Shown here piece after piece: positions 1-5,084 of a stretch of 5,084 bases of DNA. A program made the translations under genes and the position numbers. The notes below the pieces were generated by a model. The model searched no databases. It saw only the letters and a list, made by a program, of their open reading frames with translations, and was not told the origin of the DNA. Source of the DNA: a bacterium (lineage in GTDB: Bacteria; SM23-81; DAOVCL01); NCBI GenBank assembly GCA_029932675.1, contig JAOZPP010000106.1, positions 1-5,084 on the forward strand, in the 5' to 3' direction. The first letter of the stretch is position 1. Every line of letters begins with the position of its first letter.

Positions 1-172
1 ATGAGGTCTCATAGTTCAACCTCCCCTCCCGAAACGCCTGATCGATGAGCTGAAACCTATTCATTGGCTCGCCGAGCTTGGAATCAATCGTATCCCTTCC
101 TGTGGCGACAACCGGTAGAACCAAGGCAGCCACTAAGATCCCTATAGCCAGAAGAGCCATCTTAGCGTTCAT
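1..172 (-). CDS. Exported protein of unknown function, N-terminal 57 codons (cut by left edge)
   Basis: The frame starts at the ATG at 172-170 and stays open for 57 codons to the left edge, so the C-terminal part is missing. The start is well supported: AAAGGAGGA lies 8 bases upstream of the ATG. The protein begins with a classic Sec signal peptide: MNAK, then a hydrophobic core from about residue 5 to 19 (MALLAIGILVAALVL), then P20-V-V-A23, a V-x-A signal peptidase I site that predicts cleavage after A23. The mature part begins TGRDTIDSKLGEP and continues as a charged, probably helical stretch (FQLIDQAFREGRLNYETS, about residues 40-57). Similar 'LID.A...G.L..ET' helices occur near the N-terminus of some secreted bacterial proteins and proteases, but that is recollection and too short to assign a family. 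No lipobox cysteine is visible, so a secreted or periplasmic protein is more likely than a lipoprotein. It lies 128 bases downstream of the helicase gene on the same strand. Confident as a gene; function unknown. Confidence 0.85.
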   Translation of the reverse strand, partial: MNAKMALLAIGILVAALVLPVVATGRDTIDSKLGEPMNRFQLIDQAFREGRLNYETS

Positions 173-180
173 CTTTCAAC

Positions 181-190
181 TCCTCCTTTT
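181..190 (-). promoter_or_regulatory. Strong Shine-Dalgarno of the exported-protein gene
   Basis: On the minus strand the sequence AAAAGGAGGA ends 8 bases before the ATG at 172. It is almost a perfect complement of the 16S rRNA 3' end and decides the start of the left-edge gene. I found no matching clear -35/-10 pair between it and the helicase stop codon, so read-through from the helicase transcript or a weak promoter are both possible. Confidence 0.85.
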
Positions 191-206
191 GGTTTACTCC
201 CTCAAT

Positions 207-219
207 TGTTCATAGAACA
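207..219. promoter_or_regulatory. Small inverted repeat TGTTC-N3-GAACA, possible operator
   Basis: A perfect 5-base inverted repeat with a 3-base centre lies 35 bases upstream of the exported-protein start codon and shortly upstream of its Shine-Dalgarno. The size and symmetry fit a dimeric repressor site, and it overlaps the only weak -10-like hexamer there (TATGAA on the minus strand). A repeat this short can occur by chance, and no regulator is encoded nearby. Confidence 0.2.
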
Positions 220-262
220 CGAATGAAGTGAAGAGCGGGTAACCGCAATGTTTTCAATTTGC

Positions 263-291
263 CGAAGCCAGCAGATACCATCTCTGGCTCG
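263..291 (-). terminator. Stem-loop just 3' of the helicase gene (not a canonical terminator)
   Basis: Ten bases after the TGA of the helicase gene, the minus-strand transcript can fold AGCCAGAGAT against ATCT-G-CTGGCT: ten pairs with one bulged G and a GGT loop, plus two closing C-G pairs after a further bulge. The position fits a 3' end. However, the bases that follow (GGCAAATTGAAAAC) hold no U-run, so it is not a typical intrinsic terminator. It could stabilise the helicase mRNA 3' end, attenuate read-through into the exported-protein gene, or terminate inefficiently. Confidence 0.4.
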
Positions 292-300
292 ACCTACCGG

Positions 301-3300
301 TCAAAACCTGCGATAGAGGACCATAGCTTTATACTCGTCCCTAAAACCAAGCTCCTTGAGCAAAGGAAAGATCTCTGATCTCCTCACCGGCTGGCCATTC
401 CAGTATTCCACCTTCAGCGAACGAAGCCTTTTTAGCCCACCTGCATCCTCCAAGAGCTGGGGGAGAAGGCCCAAGACTTCCCTTTTCTGATCGGTGGTGA
501 GTTCTTGCCAAGAGGTAAGCTTGCTTCCCTCTATGGTTAGGAGAGGGAAGCCATCCTGAAGGATGAGGTAATTACTTGGGGTACGCAGGAACTTCTGTCT
601 CGGATTGGCTGGATGGAGCAAGGGGAGGGGTGAGGCCGCACCGTAAAGGTTCGCTGGATCACACGAATTGATGAGCAGAGGGGGGTTGTCCTCCGAATTG
701 TCGCCCTTTAGTTCTGCGGCGGCCCGGGGAAGGGCAAACTGGGCCCCAGAGAAACCCCGGACGAAGTAACCCCGGTGAACCTCTCCCCTCCACTCCAAAC
801 GGCTGAAGATCTGATAAAGTTCCCTCCAGGGGATTACCCACCCCTCAAGCTCATATAGCTCCCGGAAGACTACCCCGTATCGTTTGAGCAATTGACGGGC
901 CAACAGCTCCAAATCAGGGGGAAAGGTGGGTTTGGGAAGCAAGATCCAGCGTCCCCCGAACGGCCTATATCTCCCCCTTCTTCCATAACCCTGGCGTAAA
1001 GGGCGAATAGAAGGCCTTCCCCCCCTGACCACCACAAATGAGTCATTGGTTACCTCCCCCTGCCAGATTAGTTCCCACAAGGCCCTCCGCAGAGTGGAAG
1101 GGGGAAACCCGCTCTCCAAGGAGAGGTCGGTAAGGAAGGTAGCTCCTCGCTTAGACAAGACCCCTATCAAAGATTCAGCAACCTCATCTTGAGGCTTGGC
1201 CCGCGCACAACCTACTGCTCCCCTGAAATGAGGGAAATCCTCCCGCAGGGCAAAGCAGACCCTTCCCCACTCTCCAGCACCTCCAGGGGAACCCCACCAA
1301 GCCAGAACCCCTTGGGAAGAGAGCTCGTCGAGCCAGGAGCTTTGGTAACCTTTAACCCTTTGGGCGAAGACCTCCTTCTCCCAGATCTCTGCCGGAAGGG
1401 GGAGCCCCCCTAACTGCCCCAATAGGCTAATAAGGCCTTCCTTCCCGGAGAGCCTGGCGTGGGGATGCCTATGTTGCCATTTGAGGAGAAAATCTACATA
1501 GCGGTGGACAGGGGAAGGTTTAACCTCTCGGTGGGAATGGACCAAGGTCAGCCGACGAACCTGTTCCACCCTGTCAGGAGGAGCCCATTTGACCTGATCA
1601 CCCCAGCTAAACTTCAGCAAGTGACCATCCCTTTCCCGCTCCTGAAGGATTTCTGAGAGGCAGTCCCTTTCAAATGGGTAGCGGTCCAGGAGCCACTCCA
1701 AATCGATGAACGCATGGGACCTAAGAATCCGATCAAGGATCATCCTTTGCGCCACCGCTGGTGGGAACTCCCCCCCTACCAGGTTTAGATTCTGGGGTTG
1801 GTTTCCCCTTACCCTGGCCCCAAAGCCATCCCGATAGAGGGGGAAATCCTCGGTGAGGATCCACCGACGGGGTTCCCTCACCCGGGGGATAGAGACCTGA
1901 ATAATTCGACCCTGATGCCTCAGTCGGTCTAAGAAATCACTTAGGTTCCCCACTACTCTTTGCACCAGTTCCGCTTCGGTGAGATCACCCATTCTACGTA
2001 AAAGCTCAGCAAGCTCAACCTCTGTGCGGGCCCGGTAGCCTTTAGCCTTCCCCTGGAGTCGGTCCTCCAGCTCAACAATCGCCTCTGTGGCGAAAAGAGG
2101 ATTATGAGGTTGGAGAAGGCTCTCGAGCAGCTCGTGGGCCAATTGGGGGTTGGCCCCTGGTTTGGGTCTGTCCCATTCATAGATATATTTGGCGGTAAAG
2201 TCAAAGAGGAGAGAAGAGCTAAATGGGGAGGGAGTTGTACCATCGCGTACTGTGACCTTGATTGCGCCCGCTCTCATTTGGGAGAGGATCTCCTTCAGTT
2301 CCTTCAGGCCAAGCTGATCCTGGAGGCACTCCCGATAGGTCTCCACCACAATGGGAAAGGAGTCATACCCGCGACAGATCTCCAGCAAATCCTTGGCCTT
2401 TAGCCTCTGGAGCCAGAGGGGGGTACGCCTCCCGGGCTTAAACTTAGGCAAAAGCAGTGCCCGAGCCGCATTCTGACGAAAACGAAGGCCAAAGAGGGGA
2501 GAATTGGCCAGTTCCTCGGTGACCAACCCCTCCACCCGGTCAGAAGAGAGGCTAAGGATAAGATCTGTAGCCGGGCCAATATCATCTGAACTTAATTGGA
2601 AGAGGATACCCCAATCCGAATGCAGGGAATCAGGCTCGATTCCCCATCTGCGGCGAAAGAGAGCTAACAGGGCCAACCTCCAGGCCAAATGCACCCTGCC
2701 CCCATAGGGGGAGAGGATGGCCAACCTTAGATTACCTAGCTCATCCCTAAATCCCTCAATCAGAATGGTTCGATCATTGGGGATAGTCCCTCCCCTCTCC
2801 CTCTGATCGAGGAGGTATTCCCGCAGGTTGGAGGCGGCATTGGCGTCTAAGCAACACTCAACCCGAAGCCACTCCTCCACCGATGGATGGTCAATCCTGG
2901 CCTCTAGCTCCCTAAGGAGGGCGCCAAGATAGGCGCCCAGCTCAAAGCCCCGGGAGAAGAACTCCCCGTGCCAGAAGGGCATCTGAGCGAGCCTATCCGG
3001 CGCGGGTTCAACCACCACTCTATCCATACCAATCTCCCTTACCCTCCAGGTGTTGGTACCCAAGACGAAGAGATCCCCGATCCTCGCCTCGTAAACGAAC
3101 TCTTCGTCCAACTCTCCCAACTTAGTTCCATCGGGTAGATAGCAACCAAATTGACCAGTCTCCGGTATGGCACCCCCATTGACGATAGCCACCCTCTGCG
3201 ATCCGGGCAAGGGGTAGAGCATTTCATTTGCCCTATCCCAGGAGATCCGCGGCTTCAAATCCTTGAAGGCCCCCAGGGCAAACCTACCGGAGAGCATCTC

Positions 3301-4686
3301 CAGAACCTGGAGGAAGAGGGGATAGGGCAGATCCTGGTAGGGATAGGCTTGCCGAACAAACCGGAAGAGTTCATCAACCTTCCAGTCTTCCATGGCCACC
3401 ATAGCAACGATCTGCTGGGCGAGGATGTCTAAGGGGTGGTGGGGGATCCGCAGCGGAGCTACCAAGCCGTAACGCATAGCCCTGGTAATAGCGGCGATCT
3501 CCAAAAGGTCGGCCCTTGTCTTAGGAATGAACCTCCCCTTGCTTGCCTGCTTATAGAGATGCCCGGCTCTACCCACCCTCTGGAGTCCCCGAGCAACGGA
3601 TTTAGGAGATTCCACCTGACAGACCAGGTCTATTGCCCCCATGTCAATCCCTAACTCTAAGGAGGCTGTGGCCACCAAGGCGGGAAGTTTGCCCTCCTTC
3701 AATTGGGCCTCGATCTGACGACGGATGGGTTTGGAGACGCTGCCATGATGGGCCCTGGCCAGTTCGTATCCCGCAAGATCATTGATCCCTTTGGTAATCC
3801 TCTCCACAGCTCGACGGTTGTTGGCAAAGATGAGAGTCGAGCGGTGAGAGAGGATAAGCTGAAGAAGCCTTCTGTAGATCGAGGGCCAGACGGAATCATC
3901 GGGAAGGTTCTTCATATCCTCGACTGGAGAGATGACTTTTAGGTCAAGTTGCTTACGCATCCCACAATCGACGAGCTTAACCGACCGCGGGAGATAGACC
4001 TCCCCTCCCATCCACTTACCCCCGCCGAGGAATTTGGCCACCTCCTCCAAGGGCCTCTGGGTTGCCGAAAGCCCTATACGTTGAAGGGGGTTCTTGGTTA
4101 ACCTCTCCAGCCTCTCCAGGAGGATGGCCAAGAATGTTCCCCTCTTGTTTGGGGAGAGGGAGTGAATCTCATCTACGATAAGGCAGTGGAGGGTTCTCAG
4201 AATCGCCCGTGCCTTTGTAGAGGTGAGGATGAGGTGGAGGGATTCAGGAGTGGTGATCAGGATGTGGGGTGGGTTGCGGAGCATCCTCTGGCGCTCCGCC
4301 GGGGATGTGTCTCCAGTACGCACCCCGACCCTGATTTCCGGGAGGTTTAGCCCCATCTCCTTAGCCTTGTGCTTGATACCGGCCAGAGGTTCCTGGAGGT
4401 TGCGTTCGATGTCGTAGTTTAATGCCTTAAGCGGGGAGATGTAGAGGGTATGGACGCCAGGCGGGATATCTCCTTTAAGCAGCCCCTCCAAGAGATGATT
4501 TATGCAGGCCAAGAAGGCGGCCAAGGTCTTTCCCGATCCCGTGGGAGCCAGGATGAGGGTGTTCTCCCCCCTCCCAATAGGTGGCCATCCCTTGGCCTGG
4601 GCTGGGGTAGGACCCTCAAACCGCTCCGCAAACCAGGCCTGAACTGCCCGATGAAAGCGGTAGGCCTTCAATCCTTTTCTGGCCAT
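301..4686 (-). CDS. lhr: Long-form Lhr-family ATP-dependent DNA helicase (DEAD/DEAH-like, superfamily 2), full length
   Basis: An intact frame of 1461 codons, close to the roughly 1400-1550 residues of long-form Lhr (E. coli Lhr is about 1540). Lhr proteins are cytoplasmic 3'-to-5' DNA and RNA:DNA helicases linked to DNA repair. RecA-like domain 1 (about residues 12-225) shows a Q-like region (PTPAQ, 26-30), Walker A APTGSGKT (47-54), SPLKALNYD (84-92), TTPESL (145-150), the Walker B DEIH box (172-175) and SAT (207-209). RecA-like domain 2 (about 230-425) shows LIFANNRR (285-292), AHHGSVSK (312-319), ATASLELGID (339-348) and QRVGRAGH (369-376). A winged-helix region and the Lhr beta-barrel signature follow (G-x-LDEEFVYEARIGD near 524-538, LGTNTW near 542-547). 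The long C-terminal region (about 880-1461) keeps the family motifs GEVHRGYFVRGFSGAQFALP (1301-1320) and DPANLYG (1343-1349). In E. coli a uracil-DNA glycosylase activity has been reported for the C-terminal part; I cannot confirm its catalytic residue here. No Fe-S-type cysteine cluster is seen. The frame is open upstream to 4848, but 4686 is chosen because FHRAVQAWF begins at residue 11, as is usual in the family, and a promoter occupies the extra codons. Confidence 0.96.
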   Translation of the reverse strand: MARKGLKAYRFHRAVQAWFAERFEGPTPAQAKGWPPIGRGENTLILAPTGSGKTLAAFLACINHLLEGLLKGDIPPGVHTLYISPLKALNYDIERNLQEPLAGIKHKAKEMGLNLPEIRVGVRTGDTSPAERQRMLRNPPHILITTPESLHLILTSTKARAILRTLHCLIVDEIHSLSPNKRGTFLAILLERLERLTKNPLQRIGLSATQRPLEEVAKFLGGGKWMGGEVYLPRSVKLVDCGMRKQLDLKVISPVEDMKNLPDDSVWPSIYRRLLQLILSHRSTLIFANNRRAVERITKGINDLAGYELARAHHGSVSKPIRRQIEAQLKEGKLPALVATASLELGIDMGAIDLVCQVESPKSVARGLQRVGRAGHLYKQASKGRFIPKTRADLLEIAAITRAMRYGLVAPLRIPHHPLDILAQQIVAMVAMEDWKVDELFRFVRQAYPYQDLPYPLFLQVLEMLSGRFALGAFKDLKPRISWDRANEMLYPLPGSQRVAIVNGGAIPETGQFGCYLPDGTKLGELDEEFVYEARIGDLFVLGTNTWRVREIGMDRVVVEPAPDRLAQMPFWHGEFFSRGFELGAYLGALLRELEARIDHPSVEEWLRVECCLDANAASNLREYLLDQRERGGTIPNDRTILIEGFRDELGNLRLAILSPYGGRVHLAWRLALLALFRRRWGIEPDSLHSDWGILFQLSSDDIGPATDLILSLSSDRVEGLVTEELANSPLFGLRFRQNAARALLLPKFKPGRRTPLWLQRLKAKDLLEICRGYDSFPIVVETYRECLQDQLGLKELKEILSQMRAGAIKVTVRDGTTPSPFSSSLLFDFTAKYIYEWDRPKPGANPQLAHELLESLLQPHNPLFATEAIVELEDRLQGKAKGYRARTEVELAELLRRMGDLTEAELVQRVVGNLSDFLDRLRHQGRIIQVSIPRVREPRRWILTEDFPLYRDGFGARVRGNQPQNLNLVGGEFPPAVAQRMILDRILRSHAFIDLEWLLDRYPFERDCLSEILQERERDGHLLKFSWGDQVKWAPPDRVEQVRRLTLVHSHREVKPSPVHRYVDFLLKWQHRHPHARLSGKEGLISLLGQLGGLPLPAEIWEKEVFAQRVKGYQSSWLDELSSQGVLAWWGSPGGAGEWGRVCFALREDFPHFRGAVGCARAKPQDEVAESLIGVLSKRGATFLTDLSLESGFPPSTLRRALWELIWQGEVTNDSFVVVRGGRPSIRPLRQGYGRRGRYRPFGGRWILLPKPTFPPDLELLARQLLKRYGVVFRELYELEGWVIPWRELYQIFSRLEWRGEVHRGYFVRGFSGAQFALPRAAAELKGDNSEDNPPLLINSCDPANLYGAASPLPLLHPANPRQKFLRTPSNYLILQDGFPLLTIEGSKLTSWQELTTDQKREVLGLLPQLLEDAGGLKRLRSLKVEYWNGQPVRRSEIFPLLKELGFRDEYKAMVLYRRF

Positions 4687-4696
4687 ATTCTCTGTT

Positions 4697-4725
4697 AAAA
4701 TAGGCCAAACCAAGGGGATTGTCAA
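4697..4725 (-). promoter_or_regulatory. Sigma-70-type promoter of the helicase gene, likely giving a leaderless mRNA
   Basis: On the minus strand a perfect -35 TTGACA (4725-4720) is followed after exactly 17 bases by the -10 TATTTT (4702-4697, 4 of 6 matches). Only ten bases (AACAGAGAAT) separate the -10 from the helicase ATG at 4686, so transcription would start near 4690-4689 and leave a leader of about 3-4 bases. There is no room for a Shine-Dalgarno; the purine-rich AGAGA lies at the predicted start site itself and is too close to the ATG to act as one. The hexamers and spacing are seen; activity and the start point are inferred. Confidence 0.7.
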
Positions 4726-4766
4726 TCGCAAAATCTGTAGCCATTGGTACTGGCAGATGGTAACCA

Positions 4767-4787
4767 GGGTGGGAGTCCAGGGGAGGG
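4767..4787 (+). other. Canonical G-quadruplex motif in a purine-rich tract
   Basis: Four G-runs on the plus strand, at 4767-4769, 4771-4773, 4780-4783 and 4785-4787, are separated by loops of 1, 6 and 1 bases, satisfying the G3+N1-7 rule. The purine-rich tract goes on to about 4830 with further runs at 4797-4799, 4806-4808, 4812-4814 and 4823-4827; these nearly form a second quadruplex (last loop 8 bases). The motif is about 45 bases upstream of the helicase -35 box, on the non-transcribed side. Folding and any role are inferred. Confidence 0.55.
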
Positions 4788-4820
4788 AGGTGATGAGGGA
4801 AAAGAGGGAAAGGGTAGGAA

Positions 4821-4843
4821 GTGGGGGAATTCCCCCCCCCCAC
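4821..4843. repeat. Ten-base poly-C tract in a G/C palindrome
   Basis: GTGGGGG (4821-4827), AATT, then ten C (4832-4841) and AC. The core GGGGGAATTCCCCC is a perfect 14-base palindrome. Removing five of the Cs would make GTG...CAC a perfect 18-base palindrome, which suggests the C tract has expanded by slippage. Homopolymers of this length are prone to length change during replication and to sequencing error. It lies in non-coding DNA 96 bases upstream of the helicase -35 box, so variation here would not shift the helicase reading frame if 4686 is the true start. Confidence 0.65.
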
Positions 4844-4932
4844 CGCATCCATCCGCTCTTACCGGTCTGGGAATAGTAATTGGTCTGAGCTATATGAAGG
4901 AAGAATTGATAAGGGAACTGGAGGAGATAGCG

Positions 4933-4953
4933 AAAAAGGGTTGAGGAACCCCT
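4933..4953 (-). terminator. Leftward intrinsic terminator-like hairpin
   Basis: Reading leftward on the minus strand, AGGGGTT pairs with AACCCTT around a CCTC loop: seven pairs including one G-U, with TTTTT at the 3' base of the stem. This is a short but conventional Rho-independent layout. It would end a minus-strand transcript coming from beyond the right edge and insulate the helicase promoter. Read rightward it has no U-run. It overlaps the candidate -35 of the plus-strand gene at 4996. Confidence 0.45.
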
Positions 4954-4969
4954 GAGAATAGCCTATTAA
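4941..4969 (+). promoter_or_regulatory. Candidate promoter for the right-edge plus-strand gene
   Basis: TTGAGG (4941-4946) and TATTAA (4964-4969) are spaced by exactly 17 bases; each matches consensus at 4 of 6 positions. The pair lies 26 bases before the ATG at 4996, which would give a leader of about 20 bases containing the AGGAGG at 4983-4988. The arrangement is coherent, but the hexamers are mediocre and the -35 sits inside a hairpin that also reads as a leftward terminator. Confidence 0.35.
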
Positions 4970-4995
4970 TATGGGCACCAGTAGGAGGTTCTTCA

Positions 4996-5084
4996 ATGAC
5001 CTATTACCAGATGATCAGAGGGGCGCCCAAGTTTTATTGTCCCCTTCGGGGAATGGGAGAAAAACCCTCGCCTTTAGGCGAAGA
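4996..5084 (+). CDS. Possible divergent small gene, N-terminal 29 codons (cut by right edge)
   Basis: An ATG at 4996 follows AGGAGG (4983-4988) with 7 bases between, the best plus-strand Shine-Dalgarno here. The frame is open for 29 codons to the edge and begins MTYYQMIRGAPKFYCPLRG, then MGEKPSPLGE. I do not recognise a family. One cysteine (residue 15) in a 'KFYCP' context would fit the start of a small metal-binding protein, but that is speculation. The candidate promoter at 4941-4969 supports it. Against it, the last 15 or so codons lie on two palindromes (5040-5052 and 5066-5083), one of which makes a good leftward terminator, and 'PSPLGE'-like peptides often arise from translated intergenic palindromes. 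If real, it is divergent from the helicase gene. Confidence 0.4.
   Translation, partial: MTYYQMIRGAPKFYCPLRGMGEKPSPLGE
5040..5052. repeat. TCCCC-TTC-GGGGA palindrome
   Basis: A perfect 5-base inverted repeat around a 3-base centre; an alternative fold has three pairs closed by a UUCG tetraloop on the plus strand. On the minus strand it is followed by CAATAAAAC, only weakly terminator-like. With the next hairpin 13 bases further right it makes a closely spaced pair of palindromes, a pattern common in intergenic repeats, though it may lie within coding DNA. Confidence 0.4.
5060..5083 (-). terminator. Leftward intrinsic terminator at the right edge
   Basis: Reading leftward, CTTCGCC pairs with GGCGAGG around a TAAA loop: seven pairs with one G-U. 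A single G and then TTTTTCT follow. This is a good Rho-independent layout for a minus-strand gene ending at or just beyond the right edge; one minus-strand frame even has its TAA inside the loop. A second terminator-like hairpin about 110 bases further on (4933-4953) would back it up. The same bases are in the open plus-strand frame from 4996. Confidence 0.5.

Larger units (their letters stand above)
4687..4995. other. Intergenic region upstream of the helicase gene
   Basis: These 309 bases hold no gene I can support firmly. From left to right they contain the helicase promoter, the G-rich quadruplex-capable tract, the poly-C palindrome, a 16-codon plus-strand frame (4894-4944) with coding-like composition but no Shine-Dalgarno, a leftward terminator-like hairpin, and a possible rightward promoter with an AGGAGG site. 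The minus-strand frame open from 4848 into the helicase crosses this region, but its 54 extra residues are Pro/Leu-rich, do not look like Lhr, and include the promoter and poly-G tract, so they are probably untranslated. Confidence 0.6.

Noticed and set aside
235-246. GCGG-GTAA-CCGC mini hairpin with a GNRA-type loop
   Set aside because: Only four pairs, no U-run and no other associated signal; expected by chance in GC-rich DNA.
659-841. Minus-strand frame overlapping the helicase in another phase, and similar ones at 1953-2243, 2400-2585, 3039-3227 and 3699-3899
   Set aside because: They are alternative-frame readings of the intact, recognisable Lhr frame with low-complexity Pro/Ser-rich products.
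2104-2403. 99-codon plus-strand frame, the longest opposite the helicase gene
   Set aside because: It lies wholly antisense to conserved helicase coding sequence, and its product resembles no protein I know. The other plus-strand frames between 1189 and 4698 are rejected for the same reason.
4100-4125. Short tandem CCTCTCCAG-type repetition
   Set aside because: It falls inside the conserved Lhr frame (the LERLERL helix), so it is explained by codon repetition in a Leu/Glu/Arg-rich helix.
4687-4848. N-terminal extension of the helicase frame from the ATG at 4848
   Set aside because: The 54 extra residues are Pro/Leu-rich without Lhr similarity, a near-consensus promoter and a poly-G tract lie inside them, and the family's usual N-terminal FH..VQAWF motif starts only ten residues after the ATG at 4686.
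4942-4944. TGA as a selenocysteine codon or reassigned sense codon
   Set aside because: The helicase ends at its expected C-terminus on a TGA, so TGA is a normal stop here. The hairpin at the site spans the codon itself rather than following it as a bacterial SECIS would, and no selenoprotein family is recognisable.
4744-4944. 66-codon plus-strand frame through the G-rich and poly-C tracts
   Set aside because: Most of it is Gly/Pro low complexity produced by the purine tract and homopolymer, with no Shine-Dalgarno at 4744. Only its last 16 codons look coding-like and are reported separately.
5029-5084. Edge of a structured RNA or riboswitch (closely spaced hairpins including a possible UUCG tetraloop)
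   Set aside because: The folds are short independent palindromes, and I recognise no conserved riboswitch or ncRNA core. Terminator or repeat explanations are simpler, though the window edge prevents a firm decision.

Overview
The window is bacterial chromosomal DNA, moderately GC-rich. The signals are bacterial: a TTGACA/TATTTT sigma-70-type promoter, strong purine-rich Shine-Dalgarno sites (AAAGGAGGA, AGGAGG) and TGA used as an ordinary stop. The sequence alone does not reveal the phylum. I see no tRNA, rRNA, CRISPR array, insertion sequence or phage gene.

Layout from left to right. Positions 1-172 (minus) hold the first 57 codons of an exported protein with a clear signal peptide; the gene runs off the left edge. 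Positions 173-300 are a spacer with a stem-loop just 3' of the large gene, a small inverted repeat and a strong Shine-Dalgarno. Positions 301-4686 (minus) are one intact gene of 1461 codons for a full-length, long-form Lhr-type superfamily 2 DNA helicase. All helicase motifs and the long C-terminal region are present. Positions 4687-4995 are a regulatory or intergenic stretch. It holds a near-consensus promoter so close to the helicase start codon that the transcript is probably leaderless, a canonical G-quadruplex motif in a purine-rich tract, a ten-C run forming a palindrome with five Gs and AATT, and a terminator-like hairpin reading leftward. Positions 4996-5084 (plus) may be the start of a small divergent gene with a good SD and a plausible promoter. 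The same stretch also carries palindromes that read as a minus-strand terminator, so this end is ambiguous.

The genes do not form an obvious pathway. The helicase is most likely a DNA-repair or genome-maintenance enzyme made from its own promoter. The exported protein follows it on the same strand after 128 bases and could be co-transcribed or separate. I found no convincing new multi-gene system. The most unusual part is the non-coding DNA upstream of the helicase.
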